From NCBI RefSeq assembly GCF_003534205.1, contig NZ_CP011102.1, forward strand, positions 3,236,036-3,300,035: a stretch of DNA of 64,000 bases, in the 5' to 3' direction. The notes under the pieces were generated by a model that was not told the DNA's origin, made no database searches, and saw only the letters and a list, made by a program, of their open reading frames with translations. This DNA comes from Listeria weihenstephanensis. Lineage in GTDB: Bacteria; Bacillota; Bacilli; Lactobacillales; Listeriaceae. Position 1 is the first letter of the stretch. Every line of letters starts with the position of its first letter. Below are positions 6,878 through 16,254 of this stretch, piece by piece. Both the position numbers and the translations under genes were made by a program.

Positions 6878-8131
6878 TTAAACGTTCAGGAGTTGTTTTT
6901 TTGTCAGGCGTTCCACAGCAAATTTGACGGCATTATAGGTTAACTGGATCAAGCTTACATGCGTGGCCGTGGCTTTGCCACCATTAAAACGGACATTGGA
7001 TAGCTGATAATTATTTTTTAAATAGCCATTTACTCGTTCCACAGCGCTTCGGAGGCTGTAAAGCTTTTCCCAAGCTTGAGTTCCACGCGCAGGTACCGCA
7101 TATTTCCGAAGATTAGTTGTTTGCTTTATTTTGATCACCTTTTGGCACATACCTTCATCTCTCAGTGGACAGGTTTGGCATTTGTCCTGCGGACTAGTAA
7201 ACTTCAGCGCTTGATAACGTTTGTCTACACTATCATATTTGTAGGGATATTCTAAAAAACATGTAGGATGAAAGTGTTCATTCACTTCTCCACTCGTGAT
7301 TTCTCGACGCCGATTAAAATCAATGATTGGTTCTATCTTTAACTGATGGCCCGCGTGGTAGATTGCCGTCACATCGTAACCTTTGTCCATCATCATATAA
7401 CTTGGTTTACTACCAATAGCTGTTACCTGCCTTAAAAGAGGGATTGCAACAGATGAATCCGAGACAAAGGCTGCAGAAAGTAAACTGCCCACGATATATT
7501 GGGTAGTCGTTGAAACAGCTAAATGCAACTTGTAGCCAAACCAAAACATATTTTTCCCCTTGCTGTTCTTTTTGATGCTCCATGTTGGGTTATTTGGGAT
7601 TGTTCGCATCAAATCTTCTGATGACATTGTTAATTGTTCTGCTACCGATGGTAGCTTTGGGTTATCTGTTTTATGCGCTTTATCATGTGCGGAGAAATGC
7701 GTCGCATCTATAGCTAATTGCTCTGAAAATAAGCCATTTATGGCATCGATTTGTTCCAGTAACACATGATTTACTGTTTGAAGGACATCTACATGTTGCG
7801 ATAACACATGTGTGAAACGAGAAAAAGAAGCTTCTGATGGTACATGTTCCGAGTATAGAAATCTAAGATTCATCTTAAACATAAGATCTTCATTTAAACG
7901 CTTTACAAGTGCTTTGATTGTTGGAATGCCTTCTACATAACGAATCACAAGCGCTTTGAACGTCGCTTCATAGTTGAGGCTCAAGGGTCTTCCCATGCGA
8001 GTAGGTTTATCAAATAACCGTACGATCTTTACGAGCGGTAATGGGGAGAAAATTTCACTGTATCGTTTCATTGGTTCTAGTGTTAATAAAGTTTCCATGT
8101 CAAATAACGTTGGTTGGTGTATAATAGCCAT
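6878..8131 (-). mobile_element. DDE transposase of an IS1182-like insertion sequence
   Basis: A complete 417-residue transposase. The ATG at 8131 follows AAGGAGTG. The N-terminal third has the DUF772-like DNA-binding layout (GRPLSLNYEATFKALVIRY, then VPSEASFSRFTHVL). The catalytic part carries likely acidic residues in LAIDATHFSAHDK, MMDKGYDV and SAVERVNGYLKNN. A CxxC pair (CQTCPL) precedes the last block, as often seen in IS1182-like proteins. No internal stop is seen, so it may still be active. Terminal inverted repeats could not be fixed by eye, so the exact borders of the element are not given. It lies between the importer and the mannosidase parts of what may once have been one sugar locus. 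Confidence 0.85.
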
Positions 8132-8182
8132 GAGGGATCACTCCTTTTTGATTTTGTTTGGCTCGCACCTAACATTATATCA

Positions 8183-8505
8183 AAAATGGGGAGGTTCCTC
8201 TTTTTTGTTGCTTTAAACCTCTTGAGCCGCAAGGCTTAGGAGTTATGAATTTAGTTCATTTGTTTAGATAAGCCGTTTTTTCAAAGAATCCTGTTGGATC
8301 TCTCATTGAGTGGGGGGTGACAAGGTTTTTCTTCATCTGCAAAGAAGATAGTCATGTTATGTCGATTGCAGTTAGTTTCCCCCGAGAGAAATCCTTTCCA
8401 CTGTCCAAGGTGATGGTTTTGAAAAAAATAGGTAAATTCCTCTTTTTTGTTTCTTCAAATCTCTTGATTCCCATGGCTTAGGAGTTTTGAAATTAGTTTA
8501 ATTAG
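8183..8505. repeat. Diverged direct repeat in the intergenic region (8183-8265 and 8419-8505)
   Basis: Two segments share the order TTCCTCTTTTTTGTT, then C-rich sequence, CTCTTGA, then GGCTTAGGAGTT and an AT-rich tail. The first copy touches the upstream end of the transposase unit and contains the hairpin AGCC-GCAA-GGCT. They could be old element ends or a duplicated regulatory piece. Apart from these copies, 8,266-8,418 shows no gene. Confidence 0.6.
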
Positions 8506-8646
8506 TTCAAGTATGTAACAATATTGACAAATAAAAAATCTAAAAACAAGAAGTACTGTATTTTTTTTAGCAATTCAGGATGTTAAACTGAAAAAGTAGT
8601 CGTTTTCCGACACAAAAATAAATAATAATGAGGAGCAATACAAACA

Positions 8647-11493
8647 ATGAAACAGAATATGAAGAAAATCGCACTTGCACTTGTTGTAACAAACGTAGTA
8701 GCAAGCAGTATCATCACAGCTTTACCTCCAGTACAAACACATGCGGCAGAACAGAAATTAACAACCAATTTGCAAGCTAGTTCAGCTGCTACAGTGAACT
8801 ATGTATCAAGAAATGACACACAAGTAACTGGGCATGTACCATCGGATGCTGGAAAGAATGTAACAATTGAAGTCTACGATACAGTTTTGGGGCAACTGCA
8901 CAACACATATACAGGTTCGGCTGATGCTTCTGGTAACTACGCGGTCCCTATTACTTCTATTGGCACGAGAAAATTATCTTTTCGAGTGAAGGTGACTTTC
9001 GATAATGGGACAACAATAACACAAGATGTCGATGATTTTAATGTCGGGAATTTCCAACCAATTCTTAATAAAACTACTAGAGAAGTAACTGGGAAGTTGG
9101 AAAATTGTCCCAACACGACTCTATTAGTAGATGCAGCCCCATTTCGTAGCGTCCCTGTCGCTCTTACAGATGCCAATGGAAACTTTGCCTTCACTATACC
9201 AACAGAAGATTATTCTCCAGACATTTTACTATTATCATTTACTCTTTACAATTCTCAAGGTGTATATATGGGCTATGTAGGTAGAGCAATTAATCCCATC
9301 TCGCTAAACACAATACCAGCTGTGACTTTCAATGTAACTGGATTAAATACCAATCCACAACAAGGGGATACTGGAAAGATGACGACAAGCGTCTTACCAG
9401 CCAACGCATCCCAAGTAGTTAATTACTCTTCTAGCGATACATCCGTCATGTCTGTCGATAGTAACGGGAACTGGAAAGCAGTCGGGTCTGGAAAGGCCAA
9501 TATCACCGTAACATCTGCCACTAATACAGCGATTGCGACAACTATTCCAGTCACTGTTGGTAGCTTTGTTGACCCTGCCACTATCGCAGCAGTCAATGCG
9601 CTATTCATCGATAACAACCCGGCTAACTCCATCAAAGACACAACAAATCAAGCAGCGATTGATGCCGCACAAAATAAAGTGAATGCAGCAACTGATACAA
9701 TCGTTCGTAGCGAATTGCAAAAACAAATCGACAAAGCAAAAAAAGAATTGGCCGCAAAAACAGAAATAGCACAAGCTACAGCAAGCGTGAATAACCTATT
9801 CAGCAACGCCCCAACGAACACGCTGTTGAAAGATAGCACAACACAAGCGATGATTGACTCAGCTAGCGCACAAGTAAACGCCCTAGCAGCAAGCAAAGAC
9901 AAAACAAAACTACAAGGGGATATTGCCAACGCCAATGACTTGTTTAATCAAATCGCTCCTACTACGATTGGTGGACTAACAACAAATTCTACAATGGTAT
10001 CTGGTAAAGGAGAAGCAAACAGCGACATCGTCATCAAAAATGGTACTGTGACAATTGCTTCTGGTAGAGTAGCGAGTGATGGTAACTATCTGGTCTCCAT
10101 TACACCTCAAGTAGCAGGCTCCACGATTACCGCAATGGTAACAAAAGCATCAAATGGCAAAACATCCAGCGCAAGCACGCTCATCCCAGCAGCTCTTGAT
10201 TACAGCCTAAAAGCGAATAGCTATAAAGTTGGTACTGCGAACCTCACAGGAACATATGGCAAAAATATTGCCAAAGTACGTCTTTTCGTGAATGACAAAC
10301 TCATCATTCAAGCAACGACAAGCAATGGCGCATTCACTTTCCCTAACATCGCCAGCTTCATCACGAAACCAACCGATAAAGTTGAAGTTGTTGGCGTTGA
10401 TGGTTCTTATGTCGAACGTGCACGCGTAGCCGTAGCCGTTACTGGCGATCCAGTCTACGATTACAGCTTGACAGCCAATGATTACACATTAGGAAATGCC
10501 ACATTAACTGGTAAATACGGCAAAGATGTCTCGAAAGTCCGCCTATGGGTAAACAATGTAGTCGTTTCTCAAGCTACAACAAACGCAGATGGCACCTACA
10601 CATTTGATAAAGTCCCAAGCTTTGTGAAATTGACAAGCGATAAAGTCGAAGTCGTGGGTGTAAACGCGACTTACAACGAAATCGCTCGCAAAACAGTGAA
10701 AACAAAAGGCACTTCTATTTTAGACACATCCCTAACAGCCAATAGCTATGCCAAAGGTTCCGCAAACCTGACGGGAACATACGGTAAAGATATTTCCAAA
10801 GTACGTCTCTGGGTGAATGGTGTTGTCGTGCAACAAGCAACAACAAGTAACGGCAACTATACATTTACCAACATCGCTAGCTTTATCAAAAATAAAGAAG
10901 ATGTAGTAGAAGTTGTAGGTGTCGATACTCAGTACAACGAGAAAAATCGTATCACGGTTACAAAAACAGGTTTTGACACACTAGACAATAGCCTAACAGC
11001 CCCAGCCAATTTCACATTAAACAAAGATACAACAATCAACGGCACAATGGGTACTAACGTATCAAAAGTTCGTCTATCCGTCAATGGTGTGGTCGTGAAA
11101 CAAGCCGCAACAACAGGTGGCACTTACACTATCGCAGGTGCCAACAACTATATCACAAACGCAACCGATGTCGTAAAAATTATCGCCGTCGATGCACAAT
11201 ACAAAGAAGTAGCAAGCAAAACAATCACTGTAAAGACAGATAACACCGTCTATGATTACGCGCTAAACGTCAATCCATATCTATTCGGTGCTAGCACTAT
11301 TACAGGCACTTATGGAAAAGATGTCTCTGCCGTTCGTTTATTTGTAAACGGCACTGTAGTGAAATCAGCAGCCATCTCTAATGGCACATTCACAGTCAGC
11401 GGTCTTGCAAGCATCACAAGTGCCACCGATAAAGTAGAAATTGTAGCTGTGAACATGGCTTACAAAGAAGTAGCTCGTGTAGCAATCCAATAA
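8647..11493 (+). CDS. Secreted Ig-repeat surface protein, 948 residues
   Basis: The protein has a Sec signal peptide (Lys-rich start, hydrophobic core, cleavage probably after THA at about residue 36) and no membrane anchor or LPXTG. Domains in order: two beta-rich carboxypeptidase-regulatory-like units (about 40-210), a Big_2 bacterial Ig domain (about 215-300, with SSDTSVMSVDSNGNWKAVGSG), a helical region with repeated QAAIDAAQNKVNA-type segments (about 305-430), another beta unit, then roughly five Ig-like repeats of about 90 residues from residue 517 to the end. Each repeat has the pattern DYSL-A-NSY..G.A.LTGTYGKD..KVRL.VNG. The same type of repeat ends the lyase at 26,314 and the CotH protein at 54,074. 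The ATG follows GAGGAG with a suitable gap. The role is probably adhesion or cell-wall retention; no ligand can be named. Confidence 0.85.
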   Translation: MKQNMKKIALALVVTNVVASSIITALPPVQTHAAEQKLTTNLQASSAATVNYVSRNDTQVTGHVPSDAGKNVTIEVYDTVLGQLHNTYTGSADASGNYAVPITSIGTRKLSFRVKVTFDNGTTITQDVDDFNVGNFQPILNKTTREVTGKLENCPNTTLLVDAAPFRSVPVALTDANGNFAFTIPTEDYSPDILLLSFTLYNSQGVYMGYVGRAINPISLNTIPAVTFNVTGLNTNPQQGDTGKMTTSVLPANASQVVNYSSSDTSVMSVDSNGNWKAVGSGKANITVTSATNTAIATTIPVTVGSFVDPATIAAVNALFIDNNPANSIKDTTNQAAIDAAQNKVNAATDTIVRSELQKQIDKAKKELAAKTEIAQATASVNNLFSNAPTNTLLKDSTTQAMIDSASAQVNALAASKDKTKLQGDIANANDLFNQIAPTTIGGLTTNSTMVSGKGEANSDIVIKNGTVTIASGRVASDGNYLVSITPQVAGSTITAMVTKASNGKTSSASTLIPAALDYSLKANSYKVGTANLTGTYGKNIAKVRLFVNDKLIIQATTSNGAFTFPNIASFITKPTDKVEVVGVDGSYVERARVAVAVTGDPVYDYSLTANDYTLGNATLTGKYGKDVSKVRLWVNNVVVSQATTNADGTYTFDKVPSFVKLTSDKVEVVGVNATYNEIARKTVKTKGTSILDTSLTANSYAKGSANLTGTYGKDISKVRLWVNGVVVQQATTSNGNYTFTNIASFIKNKEDVVEVVGVDTQYNEKNRITVTKTGFDTLDNSLTAPANFTLNKDTTINGTMGTNVSKVRLSVNGVVVKQAATTGGTYTIAGANNYITNATDVVKIIAVDAQYKEVASKTITVKTDNTVYDYALNVNPYLFGASTITGTYGKDVSAVRLFVNGTVVKSAAISNGTFTVSGLASITSATDKVEIVAVNMAYKEVARVAIQ

Positions 11494-11517
11494 TAAAATC
11501 ATATAAAAGACTTGATT

Positions 11518-11561
11518 AAAGGCTACCGACGAAGTATGGAAACACTTCGTCGGTAGCCTTT
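11518..11561 (+). terminator. Strong terminator after the Ig-repeat protein
   Basis: A perfect 18-bp stem (11518-11535 with 11544-11561) with an 8-base loop, followed by a T run. The remaining bases to 11,758 hold nothing recognisable. Confidence 0.92.
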
Positions 11562-11758
11562 TTTTGTGCAGCAGAAAGATGAGGACAAAAATAAGCAAGG
11601 TATCGTGAATCTTGTTTCATAAATCCGAGCCTCACCACCTGCAACATAGTAACTGAAAATAAAGAACAAGTTTTTTCTAACCATGCAAGGAATATTTCAA
11701 GCTATCAAATAATACTTATCGACAACTTATCAGTATTATATTCCGAACTTCCTTCACA

Positions 11759-12202
11759 TTATTTTACTACCATTACATTACACGTCGCATGGTTGACAAC
11801 ATATGAAGTTGTAGAGCCAACCAGTTTCCTCTCGAAGGCTCCCCTTCCAGTTGCACCAATAACGATTAAATCAATATCATTCTCTTTTGCAAATTGGATA
11901 ATACTTCGTTTCGGATCACCATGTGTCGTTTCATTTCGATATTCTAGATTGGAATCAATCGTAGCAGTCATTTCTTCTAGTCTTTTTTCAGCTAATGCTT
12001 TGTACACATCGTCCATTTCCGGCCTTACATCAAGTGATAAATAGAGTTCTTCGTTATTCGGCATTATTTCTTGAATCACCGTAAAAAAAACCAAACTAGC
12101 ATTTTCTAATTCCGCAATTCTGATAGCTTCCTGAAATGCATCATTGGATTGTTCTGATCCGTCAATAGTTACTAATATACGCTTGCTTATTTTTCCCGTC
12201 AT
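11759..12202 (-). CDS. Universal stress protein (UspA family)
   Basis: A 147-residue single-domain Usp. The chosen start is the ATG at 12202, which has GGTGGA six bases upstream; a start 15 bases earlier lacks spacing. It opens with KRILVTIDGSEQSNDAF, the usual first strand and loop with Asp, and ends with the ATP-binding signature GATGRGAFERKLVGSTTSYV (G-2x-G-9x-G-S/T), then a final strand CNVMVV. Usp proteins bind ATP and help cells survive stress; the exact target is not known for most. It is a single gene on the minus strand between the Ig-repeat protein and the two-component system and seems unrelated to either. Confidence 0.92.
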   Translation of the reverse strand: MTGKISKRILVTIDGSEQSNDAFQEAIRIAELENASLVFFTVIQEIMPNNEELYLSLDVRPEMDDVYKALAEKRLEEMTATIDSNLEYRNETTHGDPKRSIIQFAKENDIDLIVIGATGRGAFERKLVGSTTSYVVNHATCNVMVVK

Positions 12203-12283
12203 GATACTTCCACCCATCTAACATAGATTTCTATTACTAATTCTATTATAGTCGCGCACTTTCCGATTCGCAAATTTTCATCG

Positions 12284-13789
12284 CTATACTTTCTCTTTTT
12301 TGCGAAATCCGTTCGGCGTATATCCTGTATATTTCTTGAATTGCCGGTAAAAATAGGCCATGTCAGTGTATCCTGATTCTTCGGCGATCGCTGTCACGGG
12401 CTGTTTGGTCGTCATCAGAACTTCTTTGGCATGGTTGACGCGATATTGGTTGAGGTAATCCGTGAAATGAACGCCAGCTTCTTTTTGAAAAAGTTGACCG
12501 AGATAAACGGCGTTAATATGAAATTTGGCGCCGAGCGTTTTGAGGGACATGCCTTCTTTAAAATGTTCGGCGACATACGAAATGATTTTTTGAATGATCG
12601 GGCTTTTGCTATTATCATCGTGCTGCTTCCGATCAAAAAACGGGTGGATGAGTTCGAGCATTGTTTGTTTCAGTTCGCATGGTGTTGCTGCGCCATCTAG
12701 TCTGCGAATCGCGGTCAGTAGCTGCTCTGGATCAGATTCGGACATCATTAATGCAACTTCACTTAGGACGCGGATGACTTGATGTGGGTCGCTTTCGTAA
12801 AGATGTGATTCCCATTCGATGAAAAAGTTATCAAGCCAAGTTAGCGTCTTTTCTTTTTCTTGCAAAACGAGGGCTCGCGCTAGTTGATGTTGGCTGAAAT
12901 TTGGACGCCAGCGATGCGGTAAAATTTTATCTGCTGAAATAAGTGTGCCGGGAGAGGAGACGAGCCGTTCTTGTAGTAGCTGTTCGAGTCCTCGGAATGC
13001 TTTTGGAAAATAGGCGGTCCCGGTTCCAACTTCACTCATGAGAAAGAAGCACTGTTCTACGCCAATAAGCGCGCCGATTTCTTCGTATACCGTCGTGATC
13101 TGCTCTGCAATTCCTGCTTCATCTTCGGCCATCAAACCAATGAGCAGCTCTTCTTCTGGGTTCAGCAACATGAACGGATATTCCGCGCGTAACTGGCGTT
13201 GTAACTTGTGCCAACCGTCTGCCGTCCGGTCTACCTGCTCATACATCGGCTGAATCCATATGAGCGCCGTCCTCATTTCCGTCGCAAGCGGCATTTTGTA
13301 TAACGCCATCCGTTCCTTCCAATCCTCCATCCCAATTCGGTTATTCAACCAGCGCCACAACGCGTTATCTCGCAAAATATAGTACGCCGCATCATCGCCC
13401 GTCGGCTGAAAATCAGCTTCTACTTTTTCCTTAATTTGCGTGATCGTCTCGATTAATTCCGTCTCGTTCAGCGGTTTTAACAAATAATTCTCAATCCCAA
13501 TCGCAAGTCCCCGTTTCACGTACTCGAATTCTTGGAATCCCGATAACACGATGAATTTCGTCTCCGGTTGTTCCTTTTTCCACGCTTCAATCAACTGTAA
13601 TCCGTCCATTTTCGGCATCTTAATATCCGTAATCACGAGGTCACACGGCTCGTTCGCGAAGTGCGTTAGCGCCTCCATCCCATTTTTCGCCGTACCAATA
13701 ATCTCTATATCCTCATCAAACTCCTGTATCACAGCCCGCAATCCTTGTACTATCAGCGGTTCATCATCTACTAAAAGCATTTTCAACAT
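12284..13789 (-). CDS. YesN-type response regulator with AraC DNA-binding domain
   Basis: A 501-residue regulator. The N-terminal receiver (1-120) has the acidic pair DDE at 8-10, the phosphorylated Asp55 in LVITDIKMPKMDG, and Lys near 104 in LLKPL. A long middle region of about 270 residues without a clear family follows, then a C-terminal AraC double helix-turn-helix (about 395-500) ending TGYTPNGFRKKEKV. The ATG at 13789 is seven bases after GGGAGG and lies inside the kinase gene, which it overlaps by 26 bases, so kinase and regulator are translationally coupled. In the YesM/YesN group such regulators activate adjacent sugar-import and glycosidase genes. Here the targets are probably the mannosidases upstream and the ABC importer at 1,571-5,490. 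Confidence 0.93.
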   Translation of the reverse strand: MLKMLLVDDEPLIVQGLRAVIQEFDEDIEIIGTAKNGMEALTHFANEPCDLVITDIKMPKMDGLQLIEAWKKEQPETKFIVLSGFQEFEYVKRGLAIGIENYLLKPLNETELIETITQIKEKVEADFQPTGDDAAYYILRDNALWRWLNNRIGMEDWKERMALYKMPLATEMRTALIWIQPMYEQVDRTADGWHKLQRQLRAEYPFMLLNPEEELLIGLMAEDEAGIAEQITTVYEEIGALIGVEQCFFLMSEVGTGTAYFPKAFRGLEQLLQERLVSSPGTLISADKILPHRWRPNFSQHQLARALVLQEKEKTLTWLDNFFIEWESHLYESDPHQVIRVLSEVALMMSESDPEQLLTAIRRLDGAATPCELKQTMLELIHPFFDRKQHDDNSKSPIIQKIISYVAEHFKEGMSLKTLGAKFHINAVYLGQLFQKEAGVHFTDYLNQYRVNHAKEVLMTTKQPVTAIAEESGYTDMAYFYRQFKKYTGYTPNGFRKKEKV

Positions 13790-15521
13790 AGTTTTTCCTC
13801 CCCTCAGATGTGTACGGAACTCGCAGAATCACTTCGGTGCCTTCGCCTTCTATGCTCGTAATCGCAAGCCCGTATTGTTCCCCAAAATAAAGCTGAATTC
13901 GGCGATGAATATTCACAAGACCAATTCGGCCTGGTTCTCCCTTTTCATCCGCTAAATCGCGCTCTATCTGATGCATTTTATCATTCGTAATACCCAGCCC
14001 ATCGTCGCGCATCCTCACTTCAAGTACGTCGCCATCGCGCTTAGCACTGAATGTTAAACTCGTTCGTTTATCCTCATGACGCGCGTACTTGAAGAAGTTT
14101 TCAACGAGTGGTTGTAGTGTGAATTTCAAGAAAGGGTGTTCAAGTATTGGTTCCTCGACTTCTAGGAAAAATGGAACTTCTTGTTGGTAGCGGAGTTCCA
14201 TGAATTGTAGGTATTGGCGGACGTAATTGACCTCATCGGCGAGCGTCACCATCTCGATATTGTCGGCCGTGTAGCGGAGTAACGTGGACAGGTGATAGAT
14301 CATGTTGCTCGTCACCTTCGCGCCCTCAAGCCTCGCGTTCATCCGAATTGCCTCCAATGAATTATACAAAAAATGCGGCTCAACTTGACCTTGCAGCGCC
14401 TTTAATTGCGCTTTTTGCTCCTCGATTTCAAGCGTATACACCTGCTTAATGTAATCGTTCAAACTGGCACCCATCTTGTTGAAACTTTGACTGATTAGCG
14501 TCAGTTCATCTTCGCGTTCATCGACAGGAAGTTTGGCCTTCAGTTCGCCTTTTTCCATCTGATCCATGCCGTCGATAATGACTTCGATACGCTTGGAATA
14601 CCGTTTGCTGATGAAAAAATTGATCGCGATCGAGATGATGACGAGAAGTACGCCGACGCCGAACAAGATCCATTGCAACACGGGGATACCGCCGATCTGG
14701 CTCTCTGGAACGATGATCTGTCCTGAAACTCCCGATGCTTTTTGCTCGACCTGCTCGATGTAGCCGCTACCTGATTTATACCCTTGCTCGAGGTCTGATG
14801 TGGTTAAGTCTGGCAACGGATGGTTACTATAAATACTCTCGTTCGCGCTATTCATAATGGCAAACGTGGTCGCTTCTTTCGTCTTTGGAATCAGTTTACT
14901 AAGAAAGTCCTTGTCGGTATACATCAACACAGTCCCAAGTGGTTGCAGCGTACTCGGATCATTAATAACCTGCTTGAACACAAGACTCTCATCCAATTTG
15001 AAAACATTTTCCTTACGCGATACCGTTTGTAGTAATTTTTTCTCGCCATATTTTTCGTAGATTGGTTGCCATTTACCATAATTCGTTGGAAAAGTGTAGG
15101 TGAACTCCTTGTCCGCCGACACAAGCTGTACCGCAATCACGTCGTCATCATATGTAAAATAAGAACGGAGAAAACTTTGTAAATCCACGCTGTAAAACCC
15201 TTGTTGAGCATAGTAATTATCGATATTCCGCTTCACATATTCGGCATAATCGTGCGTCATCGCAATTTGGACGTCATTCATCAGATCGCTATTCTTGTAA
15301 ATCTCCTGCGTCATCCCGACCAGCGCCGCTTCTTTCCGATCTACTGCAACGAGTTGCGCCTCTGAAACCGCTTTCGTTTCTTGTAACACCGCATCGACTT
15401 TGATATTCGTGTAGTATCTTGAAATAAAGAAAAGCAATAACCCCACGGTAAACAAAGATGTTAGCGAAAAAATGAGTAACATACGCTGAAAAATACGTCG
15501 TTTTAGCTTGTTTTTGCCCAC
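13764..15521 (-). CDS. YesM-type sensor histidine kinase
   Basis: A membrane sensor kinase of about 585 residues. The preferred start is the GTG at 15521, nine bases after GGGGGTG; the GTG four codons earlier directly abuts that site. Layout: a first membrane span (about 15-35), an extracellular Cache-like sensor of roughly 240 residues, a second span near 285-305, a HAMP linker, a His_kinase domain of the PF06580 type with His383 in EPHFLYNSLEAIR, and an HATPase with the N-box-like QPLVENFFKYARHED and G-box DDGLGIT. It transfers phosphate to the regulator that overlaps it. The sensed ligand is probably an oligosaccharide outside the cell or its binding protein, by analogy to the family. Confidence 0.93.
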   Translation of the reverse strand: MGKNKLKRRIFQRMLLIFSLTSLFTVGLLLFFISRYYTNIKVDAVLQETKAVSEAQLVAVDRKEAALVGMTQEIYKNSDLMNDVQIAMTHDYAEYVKRNIDNYYAQQGFYSVDLQSFLRSYFTYDDDVIAVQLVSADKEFTYTFPTNYGKWQPIYEKYGEKKLLQTVSRKENVFKLDESLVFKQVINDPSTLQPLGTVLMYTDKDFLSKLIPKTKEATTFAIMNSANESIYSNHPLPDLTTSDLEQGYKSGSGYIEQVEQKASGVSGQIIVPESQIGGIPVLQWILFGVGVLLVIISIAINFFISKRYSKRIEVIIDGMDQMEKGELKAKLPVDEREDELTLISQSFNKMGASLNDYIKQVYTLEIEEQKAQLKALQGQVEPHFLYNSLEAIRMNARLEGAKVTSNMIYHLSTLLRYTADNIEMVTLADEVNYVRQYLQFMELRYQQEVPFFLEVEEPILEHPFLKFTLQPLVENFFKYARHEDKRTSLTFSAKRDGDVLEVRMRDDGLGITNDKMHQIERDLADEKGEPGRIGLVNIHRRIQLYFGEQYGLAITSIEGEGTEVILRVPYTSEGRKNYVENAFSR

Positions 15522-15557
15522 TTCATAAAACACCCCCAGACCCCATTATGCCATAGT

Positions 15558-16193
15558 TTACTCTGTTTGCACCGACATTTTTGCTTGCATTTTCTGAAAA
15601 CGAATCAGATTTACTTTCATCACCCAATAGGCTGGCAAAACGCCTGAAATAAAGAGGATTAGCGCTGGTACTTGTGCGATCAAATAAACAGCCACACCGA
15701 AGCCTGCGATGAGTAATAGCGACGTTTTCCAGCTGGTGAAAGCGAGTAAGAATGATTGGATAATATAGCCGCGTAATGGATAAATGAAATGCGCGTACAC
15801 GGAAAAATAGTTCACGAGTGCGAGTAATGTCATCGCGACCAGGAAAAACAAGAAGAAGTATAGTGCCGTTGATAGTAAGCCGTTCATCGTTGCAAAAACG
15901 ATCCGCAAGTCGATGTATAAAAAGACGAGGACTGCTGCAAAACAAAGTCCCGCTATATTAGTCTCGAAAAAGGCTTTTTTATATGCCTTCCAAGCGGTTG
16001 GCCAAATCGCGATATCGATATCTTTTTGCGACCATTTTCTTGTGACGGTAAAAAGAGCCGCGGTTGCTGGCATGAAGCCGAATATTCCAAGTCCTAGAAC
16101 GGTAAGGAACATCCAGATAATATTGGCCCAAACGAAGCGAATTAACCACTGACTTGCGACGAAGAATTTATCCATTTTTTCTACTTTATCCAT
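15558..16193 (-). CDS. YesL family (DUF624) membrane protein
   Basis: A protein of about 211 residues with four to five hydrophobic segments (for example IIWMFLTVLGLGIFGFMPATAA near residue 20). The start MDKVEK at 16193 follows AGGAGATGGACAG; an in-frame start 36 bases upstream is less well placed. DUF624/YesL proteins sit beside YesM/YesN kinases and CUT1 sugar importers in many Firmicutes and are thought to help the transporter or the sensor; no activity is known. Here it lies between the kinase and the GH125 gene, on the same strand, which supports membership in a mannoside operon. Confidence 0.88.
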   Translation of the reverse strand: MDKVEKMDKFFVASQWLIRFVWANIIWMFLTVLGLGIFGFMPATAALFTVTRKWSQKDIDIAIWPTAWKAYKKAFFETNIAGLCFAAVLVFLYIDLRIVFATMNGLLSTALYFFLFFLVAMTLLALVNYFSVYAHFIYPLRGYIIQSFLLAFTSWKTSLLLIAGFGVAVYLIAQVPALILFISGVLPAYWVMKVNLIRFQKMQAKMSVQTE

Positions 16194-16254
16194 TGTCTGT
16201 CCATCTCCTACAACGAAAGAGCGAGCCAAATCGGCGCACTCTTCGTGATATTTT

